A stretch of DNA of 64,000 nt from UBA6168 sp039819485 (lineage in GTDB: Bacteria; Bacteroidota; Bacteroidia; Chitinophagales; Saprospiraceae). Positions 17,389-25,725 of the stretch are shown piece after piece; within the stretch, counting starts at the first letter, position 1, and every line of letters starts with the position of its first letter. Below the pieces are notes generated by a model that worked only from the letters and a program-made list of their open reading frames with translations, was not told the origin of the DNA and did not search any database. Location: the NCBI GenBank assembly GCA_039819485.1, contig JBCBRY010000014.1, forward strand, positions 41,847 through 105,846, read 5' to 3'. The position numbers and the translations under genes are program-made.

Positions 17389-17415
17389 CTCGGATTGTTA
17401 ATCCGAGTTACTTTA
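17381..17415 (+). terminator. Intrinsic terminator overlapping the gatB stop
   Basis: TAAAGTAACTCGGATT pairs perfectly with AATCCGAGTTACTTTA around GTT. The gatB TAA (17386-17388) is part of the left arm, so ribosomes finishing gatB would cover the stem. Confidence 0.8.
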
Positions 17416-17943
17416 ATTGTAAAAAGGACGAATTACTTGCCCTCTCAAAAAAATATTTTTTGTAAAAAAGCGGATATTTTTTCCATTGTAACACGATTGA
17501 CAAATTATTAATTTAAAGAACCCACTTGATCACCAATTATTTTTTTCTAAAATAACGAAAATTATTTGTTTTTATAACCATACTCATAAACAGTTGATAA
17601 TCAGCCTATCAAACCCTTTTTTTATTTATTTTAAATCACCGTTAAAACGCTGCCTCGACACTTATAATATTTTACAAAAATTTAAAAAAAACAAAAACCA
17701 ATCAACAACCATCAATCAACAATATTTTCCATCATAGCACTGCAACCATTTAATAATTAAATTTGCCTTTATCTATTAGTATGAAATCGAAATCGCTTTT
17801 CTAATTAAGCGTAACTTCTCAACTCAACATTTACTAAAAAAATAAACCTATTTGGTCTGTCCAATATCAGACCACAGCCCGCCTATTTTTTTAATTAAAC
17901 CAAAATATACTTGGAACTGATTCAAGTGTGGTGACTGGTAAAT
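17416..17943. other. AT-rich gene-free stretch
   Basis: About 530 bp of very AT-rich DNA between gatB and the first SusCD locus. No ORF, tRNA or stable hairpin is seen. It probably contains the promoter for the SusCD locus, but I could not place a convincing Bacteroidota -33/-7 pair. Confidence 0.5.
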
Positions 17944-18029
17944 GGCAGAGGGCAGAGAGTAGAGAGACTTTTAAACAAATAAACTCATAATCCTTCCACC
18001 CCTTACTCTCTACCATCTACCCCCTACCA
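17944..18029. repeat. Word-repeat inverted repeat (GAGAGTAGAGAG)
   Basis: The left arm GGCAGAGGGCAGAGAGTAGA followed by GAGAC pairs imperfectly with the right arm TTACTCTCTACCATCTACCC followed by CCTACC. It resembles the repeat that abuts purH and lies about 100 bp before the lipoprotein start of the first SusCD locus. Confidence 0.75.
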
Positions 18030-18058
18030 ACCACAGAAACAACCCGACTGGATTTTTT

Positions 18059-18085
18059 GCTTAGGTGTTTGAATACACCTCAAGC
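18059..18085 (+). promoter_or_regulatory. Leader stem-loop before the first SusCD locus
   Basis: GCTTAGGTGT pairs with ACACCTCAAGC (one bulge) around TTGAAT, nested inside CCCG...CGGG. It would form in the mRNA leader about 45 nt before the lipoprotein start. Function is inferred from position only. Confidence 0.4.
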
Positions 18086-18131
18086 CGGGAAAATTCGTGT
18101 CATATTTTCTCACTGTTAAATCATTTATTGT

Positions 18132-18950
18132 ATGAAAAAAAAATTAGATCACCTTTTTGTGATGCTTGCCTGCATGATATTCATGGCCATGAGCTGCAAT
18201 GAATCTCCGATAGGCGATGACTTCGCAGACGACCTGTATGTGCCCATTGGCGCACTCGTGTCGGTATCCAACGTCCAGACTGGATTTTTTGATTTGGGAG
18301 ACCCGGATAATTCTGCCATCGCATTTGACCTTTCCTCGACCGGGGAGAGCCTCAGCACCGCCGATATTGTTTTATCCTACAACGGAGGTGACGCTGTACC
18401 TTTCAAAACTGGTGTGGCCGTTCCGGGAACGGTGGATGTGACATTTAATGAAGCGCTGGCCGCCACCGGGCTGACCACTGCCGACGTCGCCGTGGAAGAC
18501 GAGTTCCGGTTCATGTTCAACACAAGTACTGCCAGTGGCAATCACCGGTCATCCAACACCTTGCCTGTGAACGTCAGTTGTAAATCAGAATTAGCTGGCA
18601 CTTATGATTTCGTCGGCTCGAACAATTTCTGTAGCAGCCCTGACTTCGTGGGCACCGTCACTTTCACGGAAGGAAATGCCGGCGAGTACACCTTGAGCGA
18701 CTGGTCATTTGGCAGCTATGATGCCTGCTATGGAGGGCCTGCATCAGGATATGGTTCCCTGATCCTGAAAGATGTCTGCAACAAGCTTTCCGTCCAGGGC
18801 CTTGATAACTACGGAGACTCCTGGGAATTTATTGTCAATGAAGTCAATGGCCCCGACCTCTCCGTGACTTACACCAATACCTACGGCGAGTTCAGTGATG
18901 CGGTCATCACCAGGACCGATGGCACAGACTGGCCACCACTCACCAATTAA
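18132..18950 (+). CDS. SusCD-associated lipoprotein (DWP-tail family)
   Basis: The lipoprotein signal (LFVMLACMIFMAMSC) is followed by two beta-rich halves: about 35-150 (LVSVSNVQTGFFDLGDPDNS) and 155-272 (CKSELAGTYDFVGSNNFC). The C-terminal stretch CNKLSVQGLDNYGDSWEF ... VITRTDGTDWPPL closely parallels the end of the lipoprotein at 30935-31951, so the two are paralogues. This one precedes SusC by 72 bp, while the other follows SusD. By analogy with SusE/SusF it is probably a surface-exposed accessory ligand-binding lipoprotein (inference). No catalytic motif is seen. A leader hairpin lies just upstream. Confidence 0.75.
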   Translation: MKKKLDHLFVMLACMIFMAMSCNESPIGDDFADDLYVPIGALVSVSNVQTGFFDLGDPDNSAIAFDLSSTGESLSTADIVLSYNGGDAVPFKTGVAVPGTVDVTFNEALAATGLTTADVAVEDEFRFMFNTSTASGNHRSSNTLPVNVSCKSELAGTYDFVGSNNFCSSPDFVGTVTFTEGNAGEYTLSDWSFGSYDACYGGPASGYGSLILKDVCNKLSVQGLDNYGDSWEFIVNEVNGPDLSVTYTNTYGEFSDAVITRTDGTDWPPLTN

Positions 18951-19022
18951 TTCTAAAAAAATTCGAATACGGCAGCATGCACTTCAGGTGAACCTGTCCC
19001 TGTATTCGACCAAAAATATAAT

Positions 19023-22000
19023 ATGAAAAAATTAATATCATTTATGGCTTTCTTCCTGACCGTAGCCGTGGCTTTTAGTCAACGCACGGTAAAAGGAACT
19101 GTAACCGACCAGAGCGAACCGCTCATCGGAGCGACGGTGCTCATCACTGGCACCTCCATTGGTACGGTCACTGATGTAGATGGATTTTTTGAGATAGAAG
19201 TACCTGACGATGCTACGCAACTGACCATCAGCTATACTGGTTTTGCAGCCAAAACGGTTGACATTACCGGCCTGTCTCAGGTAAATGTTATCCTCGATGC
19301 CGGGCAGGTGCTGGACGAAGTAGTCGTCACTGCTCTTGGAGTAACCAGGGATGAAAAAGCCCTCGGATATGCCGTACAGCAAGTCGGCGCAGAAACCATC
19401 TCCAAAGCCAATACCGTCAACGCCATTGATGCCCTGGCAGGTTCTGCGGCAGGGGTCCAGATCACCCAGTCGAATGGAGCTGCCGGTGCCTCTTCCCGGA
19501 TCATTTTAAGGGGACAAACTTCATTCAATGGAAACAACGAGGCCCTGATCGTTGTGGACGGCATCCGGCTAAACAACGATGAGAACACCACAGAGCGGGA
19601 ACTTCAGGGAGTTGCCAACTCCAACCGTGCCATTGACATCAACCCAAACGACATTGAAAGCATTTCGGTTTTGAAAGGTGCGGCCGCAACTGCTCTCTAT
19701 GGGATTGAAGGCGCAAGAGGGGTTGTTTTGATCACGACCAAAAGGGGTGGTTCAAAAGAACTGAAAGTTGATGTCAGCACAAATGTGACATTTTCAAGAG
19801 TGTCCAACATTCAAGGACTGCAAAACGAGTATGCCCAGGGTAGTGGAGGAGTCTGGCAAGGACCCGAAACAGGCCAGAGTGGAAGCTGGGGACCCCTTAT
19901 TTCTGATTTATATTTCGATGGAGATGACACCTATAAATGGGACAGCAGGGGGCGTCTGACCACTGACCCAACTGCCGGCCCTCAAGCAACCCCCATTGAC
20001 AATGTGGGCGACTTTTTTGAAACGGGTATCCGTTCCAATACAAATGTGGCTTTCTCGGGAGGTACAAATGCAGCCAATTACCGGTTCTCTTTTGGGGCTT
20101 CCAATGAGGATGGCGTAACACCAAGCAATGAATTTGACCGTTATAATGTCGGCATTAATTTGGGCTCCAAATTATTTGACAACCGCCTGGACATTGGGAT
20201 CAATGCCAACTACGTCAGAACCAGTGGCGTCCGTATTCAACAAGGGTCCAACACCTCGGGCATTATGCTTGGATTGCTGAGAACCACCCCAACTTTTGAC
20301 AATGCTGCCGGCCTTTCCGACCCCGTCAATGGTGTTGATGCCAATGGCAACAGTGCTTACCAGTTTGCAGATGGCACGCAACGTAATTATCGCGGCGGAA
20401 TAGGATATGACAACCCTTACTGGACGGTCAACAATGCACTGTTCAATGATCAGGTAAACCGTTTTTATGGTAGCCTCCGCGCCAGCTATACTTTCCACGA
20501 ATGGTTTAGGTTGGGTACATTGATCGGAACGGACACCTATGCCGACAATCGCATACAGCGCTTTGAAATAGGTAGTAGAAACCTCCCGGATGGACAAGTA
20601 ATTGAAGACAACTACAACTACCGCCACATCGATGCCTACTTTAATGTAAGTGGTAATGGTTCGTTGACACAAGACCTCACACTGAGCTACCAGCTGGGGA
20701 TCAACTTGTACGATGAAAAATTGAAGCAGAATTACATCCAGGGCGATGGCCTAAACTTTTTAGGGTTTGCTGAGTTGGGCAATACCTCTACTATTTCTAC
20801 ACAGATCACCAACACCAATGAGCGTACCGCAGGTATTTATGGTACGATTGACATTGGGTTCAGAAACTTCCTTTATCTGACTCTGACTGGCCGTAACGAC
20901 TGGTCTTCTACATTGGTCAATCCATTGGTGCCTTTCAACGCAGGCGATATTTCTTTCTTCTATCCATCAGTTTCGCTGGGCTTCATTGCCAGCGAGTTAT
21001 TTGATTCAAAAACCGTCTCTTACCTCAAGTTTAGAGCTTCGTACGCTGAAGTAGGTGGTGGTTCACCAAGTGCATATAGTACTTCTACTCCATGGCAACT
21101 GCCCCTTCAAAACGCAGGAACCATCTTTGACATCAATGATGGCTGGACCAATGGATTGGGCTTCCCGTTCAAAGGCACTTCTGGTTTTGTCCTAAGTACG
21201 GTTGCCGGAAACCCACTGCTCAAGCCTTCCAGAACAAAGGACATTGAAACAGGTTTCGACCTTCGCTTGTTCAACAACAGGATCGGTATTGATGGAACTT
21301 TTTACACTCGTAAATCAGAAGATCAGATTATTGCCATCAACATTTCCAACACCTCCGGTTTCCAGAGAGCATTTGTTAATAGTGGTGAGCTCCAGACGGT
21401 CGGTGGAGAAATTATCCTAAACGTGAACCCGGTCAGAACCAAGGACCTTGATTGGAATGTTGCGTTCAATTTCTCTAAGTGGAAAACGACCGTAGAATCA
21501 CTTCCTCCTGGCGTACAGACACAATTCCTTGACGGATTTACCGGAACTCAAATCAACAATATTGCCCCTGAAACAGATGCAGACGGTAATGTTACCCGCA
21601 CTTATGAATATGGTCAAATATTGGGAGGAGCTTTCCAGCGCGTAAACACTCCCGAAGGAATTTTTGATCCAAATGCAGAATACAACCCTGACGGAGCACT
21701 GATCATCCAGGACGACCCCTCTCAGCCTGGTTATGGCTTCCCGATCGCCGACCCTTCCCAGCGCGTTATTGGCAACCCTAATCCTGACTTCCTGTTGGGT
21801 ATCACCAATACCCTTTCTTACAAAGGAGCCACTTTGAGTTTCTTGTTTGACATTCGGGAAGGCGGTGACATCTGGAACGGAACCAGAGGTGCCCTTACCG
21901 TCTTTGGTATGACGGAAGAAACTGCAGAAAAGCGTGGAACGGTGACGGTATTTGATGGTATAGGTGCAAGCAGTGGATCAGCCAACGATATTGCCGTAAC

Positions 22001-22313
22001 GATCGGCGAAGCTTGGTACCAAGGAAACGGTGGTGGCTTTGGAGCTGTAGATGAGCAGTTCGTTGAAGATGCCTCGTTTATGAGATTGCGCTATTTGACA
22101 CTCGGGTATGATTTGAAGAGAGTACTCAACCTTCCCGGTTTTGACAATTTCAACATCTCATTCACTGGAAGAAACCTTTTACTGATCACACCTTATACTG
22201 GCTTCGACCCTGAGTTGTCACTGGTAGGTTCCAGCAGTAATGGACAAGGATTAGATTATTTCCAATTGCCAAACGTAAGATCTTATTCCATCGGCTTGAA
22301 TGCCACATTTTGA
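19023..22313 (+). CDS. SusC/RagA-type TonB-dependent outer-membrane transporter
   Basis: An energised outer-membrane channel that works with the SusD lipoprotein encoded downstream to import large ligands (glycans or peptides). The signal peptide is 1-20 (ending AVAFSQ). The carboxypeptidase-D-like regulatory domain is about 21-95 (RTVKGTVTDQSEPLIGATVL, GTVTDVDGFFEIEVPDD). A TonB-box-like VLDEVVVTALG follows at about 97-107, then the plug (about 115-240; IILRGQTSFNGNNEALIVVD). The rest is a 22-strand-type barrel ending in SYSIGLNATF. The length is 1096 aa, identical to the second SusC in this window. No hydrolase gene is nearby, so the substrate is unknown. Confidence 0.96.
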   Translation: MKKLISFMAFFLTVAVAFSQRTVKGTVTDQSEPLIGATVLITGTSIGTVTDVDGFFEIEVPDDATQLTISYTGFAAKTVDITGLSQVNVILDAGQVLDEVVVTALGVTRDEKALGYAVQQVGAETISKANTVNAIDALAGSAAGVQITQSNGAAGASSRIILRGQTSFNGNNEALIVVDGIRLNNDENTTERELQGVANSNRAIDINPNDIESISVLKGAAATALYGIEGARGVVLITTKRGGSKELKVDVSTNVTFSRVSNIQGLQNEYAQGSGGVWQGPETGQSGSWGPLISDLYFDGDDTYKWDSRGRLTTDPTAGPQATPIDNVGDFFETGIRSNTNVAFSGGTNAANYRFSFGASNEDGVTPSNEFDRYNVGINLGSKLFDNRLDIGINANYVRTSGVRIQQGSNTSGIMLGLLRTTPTFDNAAGLSDPVNGVDANGNSAYQFADGTQRNYRGGIGYDNPYWTVNNALFNDQVNRFYGSLRASYTFHEWFRLGTLIGTDTYADNRIQRFEIGSRNLPDGQVIEDNYNYRHIDAYFNVSGNGSLTQDLTLSYQLGINLYDEKLKQNYIQGDGLNFLGFAELGNTSTISTQITNTNERTAGIYGTIDIGFRNFLYLTLTGRNDWSSTLVNPLVPFNAGDISFFYPSVSLGFIASELFDSKTVSYLKFRASYAEVGGGSPSAYSTSTPWQLPLQNAGTIFDINDGWTNGLGFPFKGTSGFVLSTVAGNPLLKPSRTKDIETGFDLRLFNNRIGIDGTFYTRKSEDQIIAINISNTSGFQRAFVNSGELQTVGGEIILNVNPVRTKDLDWNVAFNFSKWKTTVESLPPGVQTQFLDGFTGTQINNIAPETDADGNVTRTYEYGQILGGAFQRVNTPEGIFDPNAEYNPDGALIIQDDPSQPGYGFPIADPSQRVIGNPNPDFLLGITNTLSYKGATLSFLFDIREGGDIWNGTRGALTVFGMTEETAEKRGTVTVFDGIGASSGSANDIAVTIGEAWYQGNGGGFGAVDEQFVEDASFMRLRYLTLGYDLKRVLNLPGFDNFNISFTGRNLLLITPYTGFDPELSLVGSSSNGQGLDYFQLPNVRSYSIGLNATF

Positions 22314-22424
22314 TTGAGCTGTTTGCTGTTATCTTTTAGCTATGATTGCTTAGAACTAACAGCAAATTACTAATTGCTAATTGCTAATTGTAATGATTCA
22401 CAAACTTGAACCAAGGCTTGGCTT

Positions 22425-22458
22425 AGCGGTAACACTGTTTTAGAACGGTGTTACCGCT
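22425..22458 (+). promoter_or_regulatory. Hairpin between susC and susD genes
   Basis: AGCGGTAACAC pairs perfectly with GTGTTACCGCT around a 12-base loop, with CCAAGG/CCAAG repeats outside. No T-run follows. In the 201-bp gap it may protect or end part of the susC message, allowing different SusC and SusD levels. The same gap also contains TAATTGC word repeats (22370-22395). Confidence 0.5.
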
Positions 22459-22514
22459 GGGACCTGCTCCCAAGTTGGTAAATCATCACAGCTAATTGCT
22501 TAAAAAAAATATAA

Positions 22515-23855
22515 ATGAAAAATATAAAACTCCTGTCCTTCCTTCTGGCTGCATTCCTGCTTGCTGGTTGTGAGGATTATTTCGGAGGGGACTCCAATGT
22601 CGATCCCGACAATCCAATTTCAGTAACAGAGAATGTCATATTGCCTCAGGTGCAGGCTCGCCTGGCTTATGTCCATGGTGGTGATTACGCAAGGTATCTG
22701 GGTATCAACACACAACACGTGGACGGTATTGCAAGACAACACCTGGTATTCCACAGATACGGACTCGTTGGTGGTGATTGTGATGCTGCCTGGGCGAATG
22801 TTTACACTTCCATCCTTCAATCCAACCGCAGGTTGATCAATCAGTCTGAAGAAAAAGGCTTCAACCATTTTGCGGGCGTGGGCAAAGCGATAGAAGCCTT
22901 CACCATGATGCAAGCAACCGATTTTTGGGGCGACCTGCCCTACAGTGATGCGCTTCGCTTTGACGAAGTGGCCGTGTATTCACCTACTTTCGATACGCAG
23001 CAAGAGATTTATGATGCGCTGTTCCTCTTGATTGAAGAGGCCCGTTCTGCACTTTTAAAGGACGATGGCGGGTTGCCGCTGGCCGGGGACTTGTTCTACG
23101 CAAACGACCCAGCTCAATGGATAAAATTCCTCAATGTACTGGAGGCCAGGGGCCATCTGCACATGACAAAAATGAACGGCAATGCTGCGTATACAGATGT
23201 GCTGGCATCACTTGACAAAGGTAGTTTTGAAAATGCTTCGGACGGATTTGCCTTTTCCTTCGGTTCGGGTGCCACGGAAAATGCCCCTATGTTCCAGTTC
23301 ATCCAACAAAGGGCGGGTGATACTGAAACAGGTGCTGAATACGTTAAAAGGCTCAACCAGTTCAACGACCCAAGGGTAGAGACTTACGGCCAGCCGCACA
23401 CGGTTTCGCATCCTATTTTTACGGCCGATCAGTTGCAGCAAATGCTATCCTATACTGAGCAGGAGTTCATCCGTGCCGAGGCTAATTTGATGCTTGGGAA
23501 TACACAAGCGGCCTATGAAGCTTACCTGAACGGGATAAAATCTTCCTTTAATGAGGCCAAGCTTTCTGAATCAGATACTTCTTATACTAATTACATCGCC
23601 CAAACAACAGTGGGTGTCGGTGAAGCTAATTTGACGTTGGAAAACGTCATCACCCAGAAGTACCTGGCGCTATTGGCCGAACCGGAAGTGTTCAACGACT
23701 GGAGAAGAACCGGTTACCCTGAATTGGTTCCAAATACCGGTTCGGAAATACCAAGGAGGCTACCCTATGCGCTAAGTGAAGTATTATCTAATGATAACCT
23801 GGATGCTCCACCATCCAACTTCATCTTCTCCCGTGTATGGTGGGACGCCCAATAG
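22515..23855 (+). CDS. SusD/RagB-family outer-membrane nutrient-binding lipoprotein
   Basis: The surface lid of the SusC channel. The lipoprotein signal ends LLAGC. The fold has the SusD-like_2 pattern: AWANVYTSILQSNRRLI near 95-112, then the hallmark TDFWGDLPYSDAL near 135-147, and a second helical block ending EQEFIRAEANLMLGNTQAAY near 315-335. The C-terminus RRLPYALSEV...FSRVWWD is typical. The length (446 aa) is slightly short for the family. It sits 201 bp downstream of susC and is followed by a strong terminator, closing the lipoprotein-SusC-SusD unit. Confidence 0.94.
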   Translation: MKNIKLLSFLLAAFLLAGCEDYFGGDSNVDPDNPISVTENVILPQVQARLAYVHGGDYARYLGINTQHVDGIARQHLVFHRYGLVGGDCDAAWANVYTSILQSNRRLINQSEEKGFNHFAGVGKAIEAFTMMQATDFWGDLPYSDALRFDEVAVYSPTFDTQQEIYDALFLLIEEARSALLKDDGGLPLAGDLFYANDPAQWIKFLNVLEARGHLHMTKMNGNAAYTDVLASLDKGSFENASDGFAFSFGSGATENAPMFQFIQQRAGDTETGAEYVKRLNQFNDPRVETYGQPHTVSHPIFTADQLQQMLSYTEQEFIRAEANLMLGNTQAAYEAYLNGIKSSFNEAKLSESDTSYTNYIAQTTVGVGEANLTLENVITQKYLALLAEPEVFNDWRRTGYPELVPNTGSEIPRRLPYALSEVLSNDNLDAPPSNFIFSRVWWDAQ

Positions 23856-23924
23856 TTTTATTCACCAACTAAGGTTGTGATAAAACCTGCAGTGGTACAA
23901 CCACTACGAGGTTGGTTCATAAAT

Positions 23925-23957
23925 AAACGGGATGCCACCGAGGTGGCATCCCGTTTT
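23925..23957 (+). terminator. Strong intrinsic terminator after susD
   Basis: AAACGGGATGCCACC pairs perfectly with GTGGCATCCCGTTTT around GAG, followed by AATTTTT. It closes the first SusCD locus. Confidence 0.93.
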
Positions 23958-24045
23958 AATTTTTACCGAAATAATCGCCCATGTCCTGGTAAACACTACA
24001 ACAATTCGCACTTACTATTCCTTTAATTCTAAAAAGAGCATCAAG

Positions 24046-24756
24046 ATGAAATACTTTTTTACTGCCTCCTTATTTTTTTTCACTTATTTTTTTTCTTTCG
24101 GGCAAGAATTCAACGAAGTCCTTAAACAAGATATATTCGGCAACCCCTCCGATGCTCAAAACCAGATGTACATCAATATGATGAACCGAAGCAACGACCT
24201 CAAACAAGTGGCCGAAACCTCACTGTATGAAGATTGGCAGGCAACAGAAGCAATCGACAAAAACGGGATTACTTTTACCATTGACTCGGCCAATTATAAT
24301 TACTCGACCGATCAGTTTTATTTTACGCACCACAATAAACTTTATTATTTAAATTCAGGAAAAGCGAAGTCAGTAAAAATTGGTTCAGACCATTTCAGCC
24401 CTTTCGTTTTTCAGGAAAAAAAAGAAAAGAAAAATGGTTTTTTTCAAGTACTGGTAGATGGCGACTTCCCACTGATCAAAAGAATTTATCTAAAGAAAAC
24501 GATCGTTAACGATCACCCTATGAAAATCGCCCAGGCGGACAGAGTGGTCATAAAAAAAGAAACTGATTTATTTTATCTCGACCAAAAAGCCGACACCGCC
24601 CGACCGCTCCCGGTGAATAAAAAAAAGTTTATCAACTTATTCAAAAAGAGACAAGCGAAGCTGCTTCGATTTGCGCAGGAAGAAAAAATATCCACCAAAG
24701 ATGAAAATGATTTAATCCGCTTTTTTGAATATAACAAAATGATCAACAAAGATTAA
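24046..24756 (+). CDS. Secreted protein of unknown function
   Basis: The signal peptide MKYFFTASLFFFTYFFSFGQ, with cleavage before EF, sets the start at 24046; translation from the upstream ATG at 23932 would begin inside the terminator. The mature part (about 216 aa) is Lys-rich, with alternating hydrophobic strands (ITFTIDSANYNYSTDQFYFT, FFQVLVDGDFPLIKRIYLKK) and a basic helical C-terminus. No family is recognised. The next gene, an outer-membrane barrel, follows 82 bp downstream and may share the transcript. Confidence 0.65.
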   Translation: MKYFFTASLFFFTYFFSFGQEFNEVLKQDIFGNPSDAQNQMYINMMNRSNDLKQVAETSLYEDWQATEAIDKNGITFTIDSANYNYSTDQFYFTHHNKLYYLNSGKAKSVKIGSDHFSPFVFQEKKEKKNGFFQVLVDGDFPLIKRIYLKKTIVNDHPMKIAQADRVVIKKETDLFYLDQKADTARPLPVNKKKFINLFKKRQAKLLRFAQEEKISTKDENDLIRFFEYNKMINKD

Positions 24757-24838
24757 TGCAACTCATGCCTTCCTGTGCTGAGCAAAGCAGGTACTCAGAA
24801 AGGAATGTCAGGGCTTTGGTGCCAAACTTTTTATACCA

Positions 24839-25474
24839 ATGAAAAAAATAATTTTTCTTTTTGCCTTTTTATTTGGAAACATTTTGACACAGGCCCAGGG
24901 CTTTCATTTTGGCGCACAATTGTCGGGTATTTTATCACAAATAGAAGGTGACAAATTAAATGGGTTTAACAGGGCTGGCTATTCTTTTGGTTTAATAGGC
25001 GGGTTTACTTTTAATGAAACACATGCATTGATCATCAACCCCCAATATGCATTTTTCGGCAGCAAAAAAAACAGCGAGAAATTTTCCAATGAAGTCAATC
25101 AATTGTTCATTGAACTGGGTTTGTCGACCATTAATTTTTTAGGCGGTTATTCTTTTCGGTTTGGAGATACCTGGACCGAAGAAAAAAAATACCGGATCAA
25201 CGCCGGCCTGCGCATCCACCGTAAGATTAAATCCGACGTAAACATCATCCGCACCAGTCAGGCTGCCAACGTAACATTCGACGAAGATGAAGATTTAAAA
25301 GATTTTTTCATGTGCCTTGAATTTGGAGCCGGCATCAACCTTCCCAGGAACTTTGGACTTGAATTAAGCTACAGTCATTCTTTGCAAAATATACTGAAAA
25401 ACCAAAAGGGAAACATCACCAAACTGGTTCCATTTCATCTCTCACTTGGTTTGAATTATTATATTTTTAAATAA
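24839..25474 (+). CDS. PorT-like outer-membrane beta-barrel protein
   Basis: The signal peptide (MKKIIFLFAFLFGNILTQAQ) is followed by amphipathic beta-strands typical of an eight-stranded barrel: FHFGAQLSGILSQIEGD, YSFGLIGGFTFN, HALIINPQYAFFG, ELGLSTINFLGGYSFRFG and a final LSLGLNYYIFK ending in an aromatic residue. The size (211 aa) and the GAQLSG...GD...G.SFG pattern match the PorT/outer-membrane beta-barrel family of Bacteroidota. True PorT acts in T9SS, but this family is broad, so the specific role is unknown. Confidence 0.78.
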   Translation: MKKIIFLFAFLFGNILTQAQGFHFGAQLSGILSQIEGDKLNGFNRAGYSFGLIGGFTFNETHALIINPQYAFFGSKKNSEKFSNEVNQLFIELGLSTINFLGGYSFRFGDTWTEEKKYRINAGLRIHRKIKSDVNIIRTSQAANVTFDEDEDLKDFFMCLEFGAGINLPRNFGLELSYSHSLQNILKNQKGNITKLVPFHLSLGLNYYIFK

Positions 25475-25725
25475 ATACAAAAGCTGTATAAAATGAAATC
25501 CGTTTTAATTAGTTGCATCATTTAAACCCGCGTGCGATCCTGTCACGCCATGAGAACCGAATAGGTTTAAAGGGTTAAAACAGTTTTATAGCTTCCAATT
25601 TTTATTTGTTAAATGAAGTCTCGCACACAAGACATTTTCTTCAATTCCGCATTTCCCGATTAGTCAAAAAACAATTAAGATACCTACCTTAGTAATCCGT
25701 TCGTCGGACGATTTTAATTTATAGT

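Noticed and set aside
25523..25571. TTTAAACC...GGTTTAAA pairing before the UnbV gene, considered as a tRNA or riboswitch
   Set aside because: The interior does not form tRNA arms or a known riboswitch core; the 250-bp gap is otherwise featureless.
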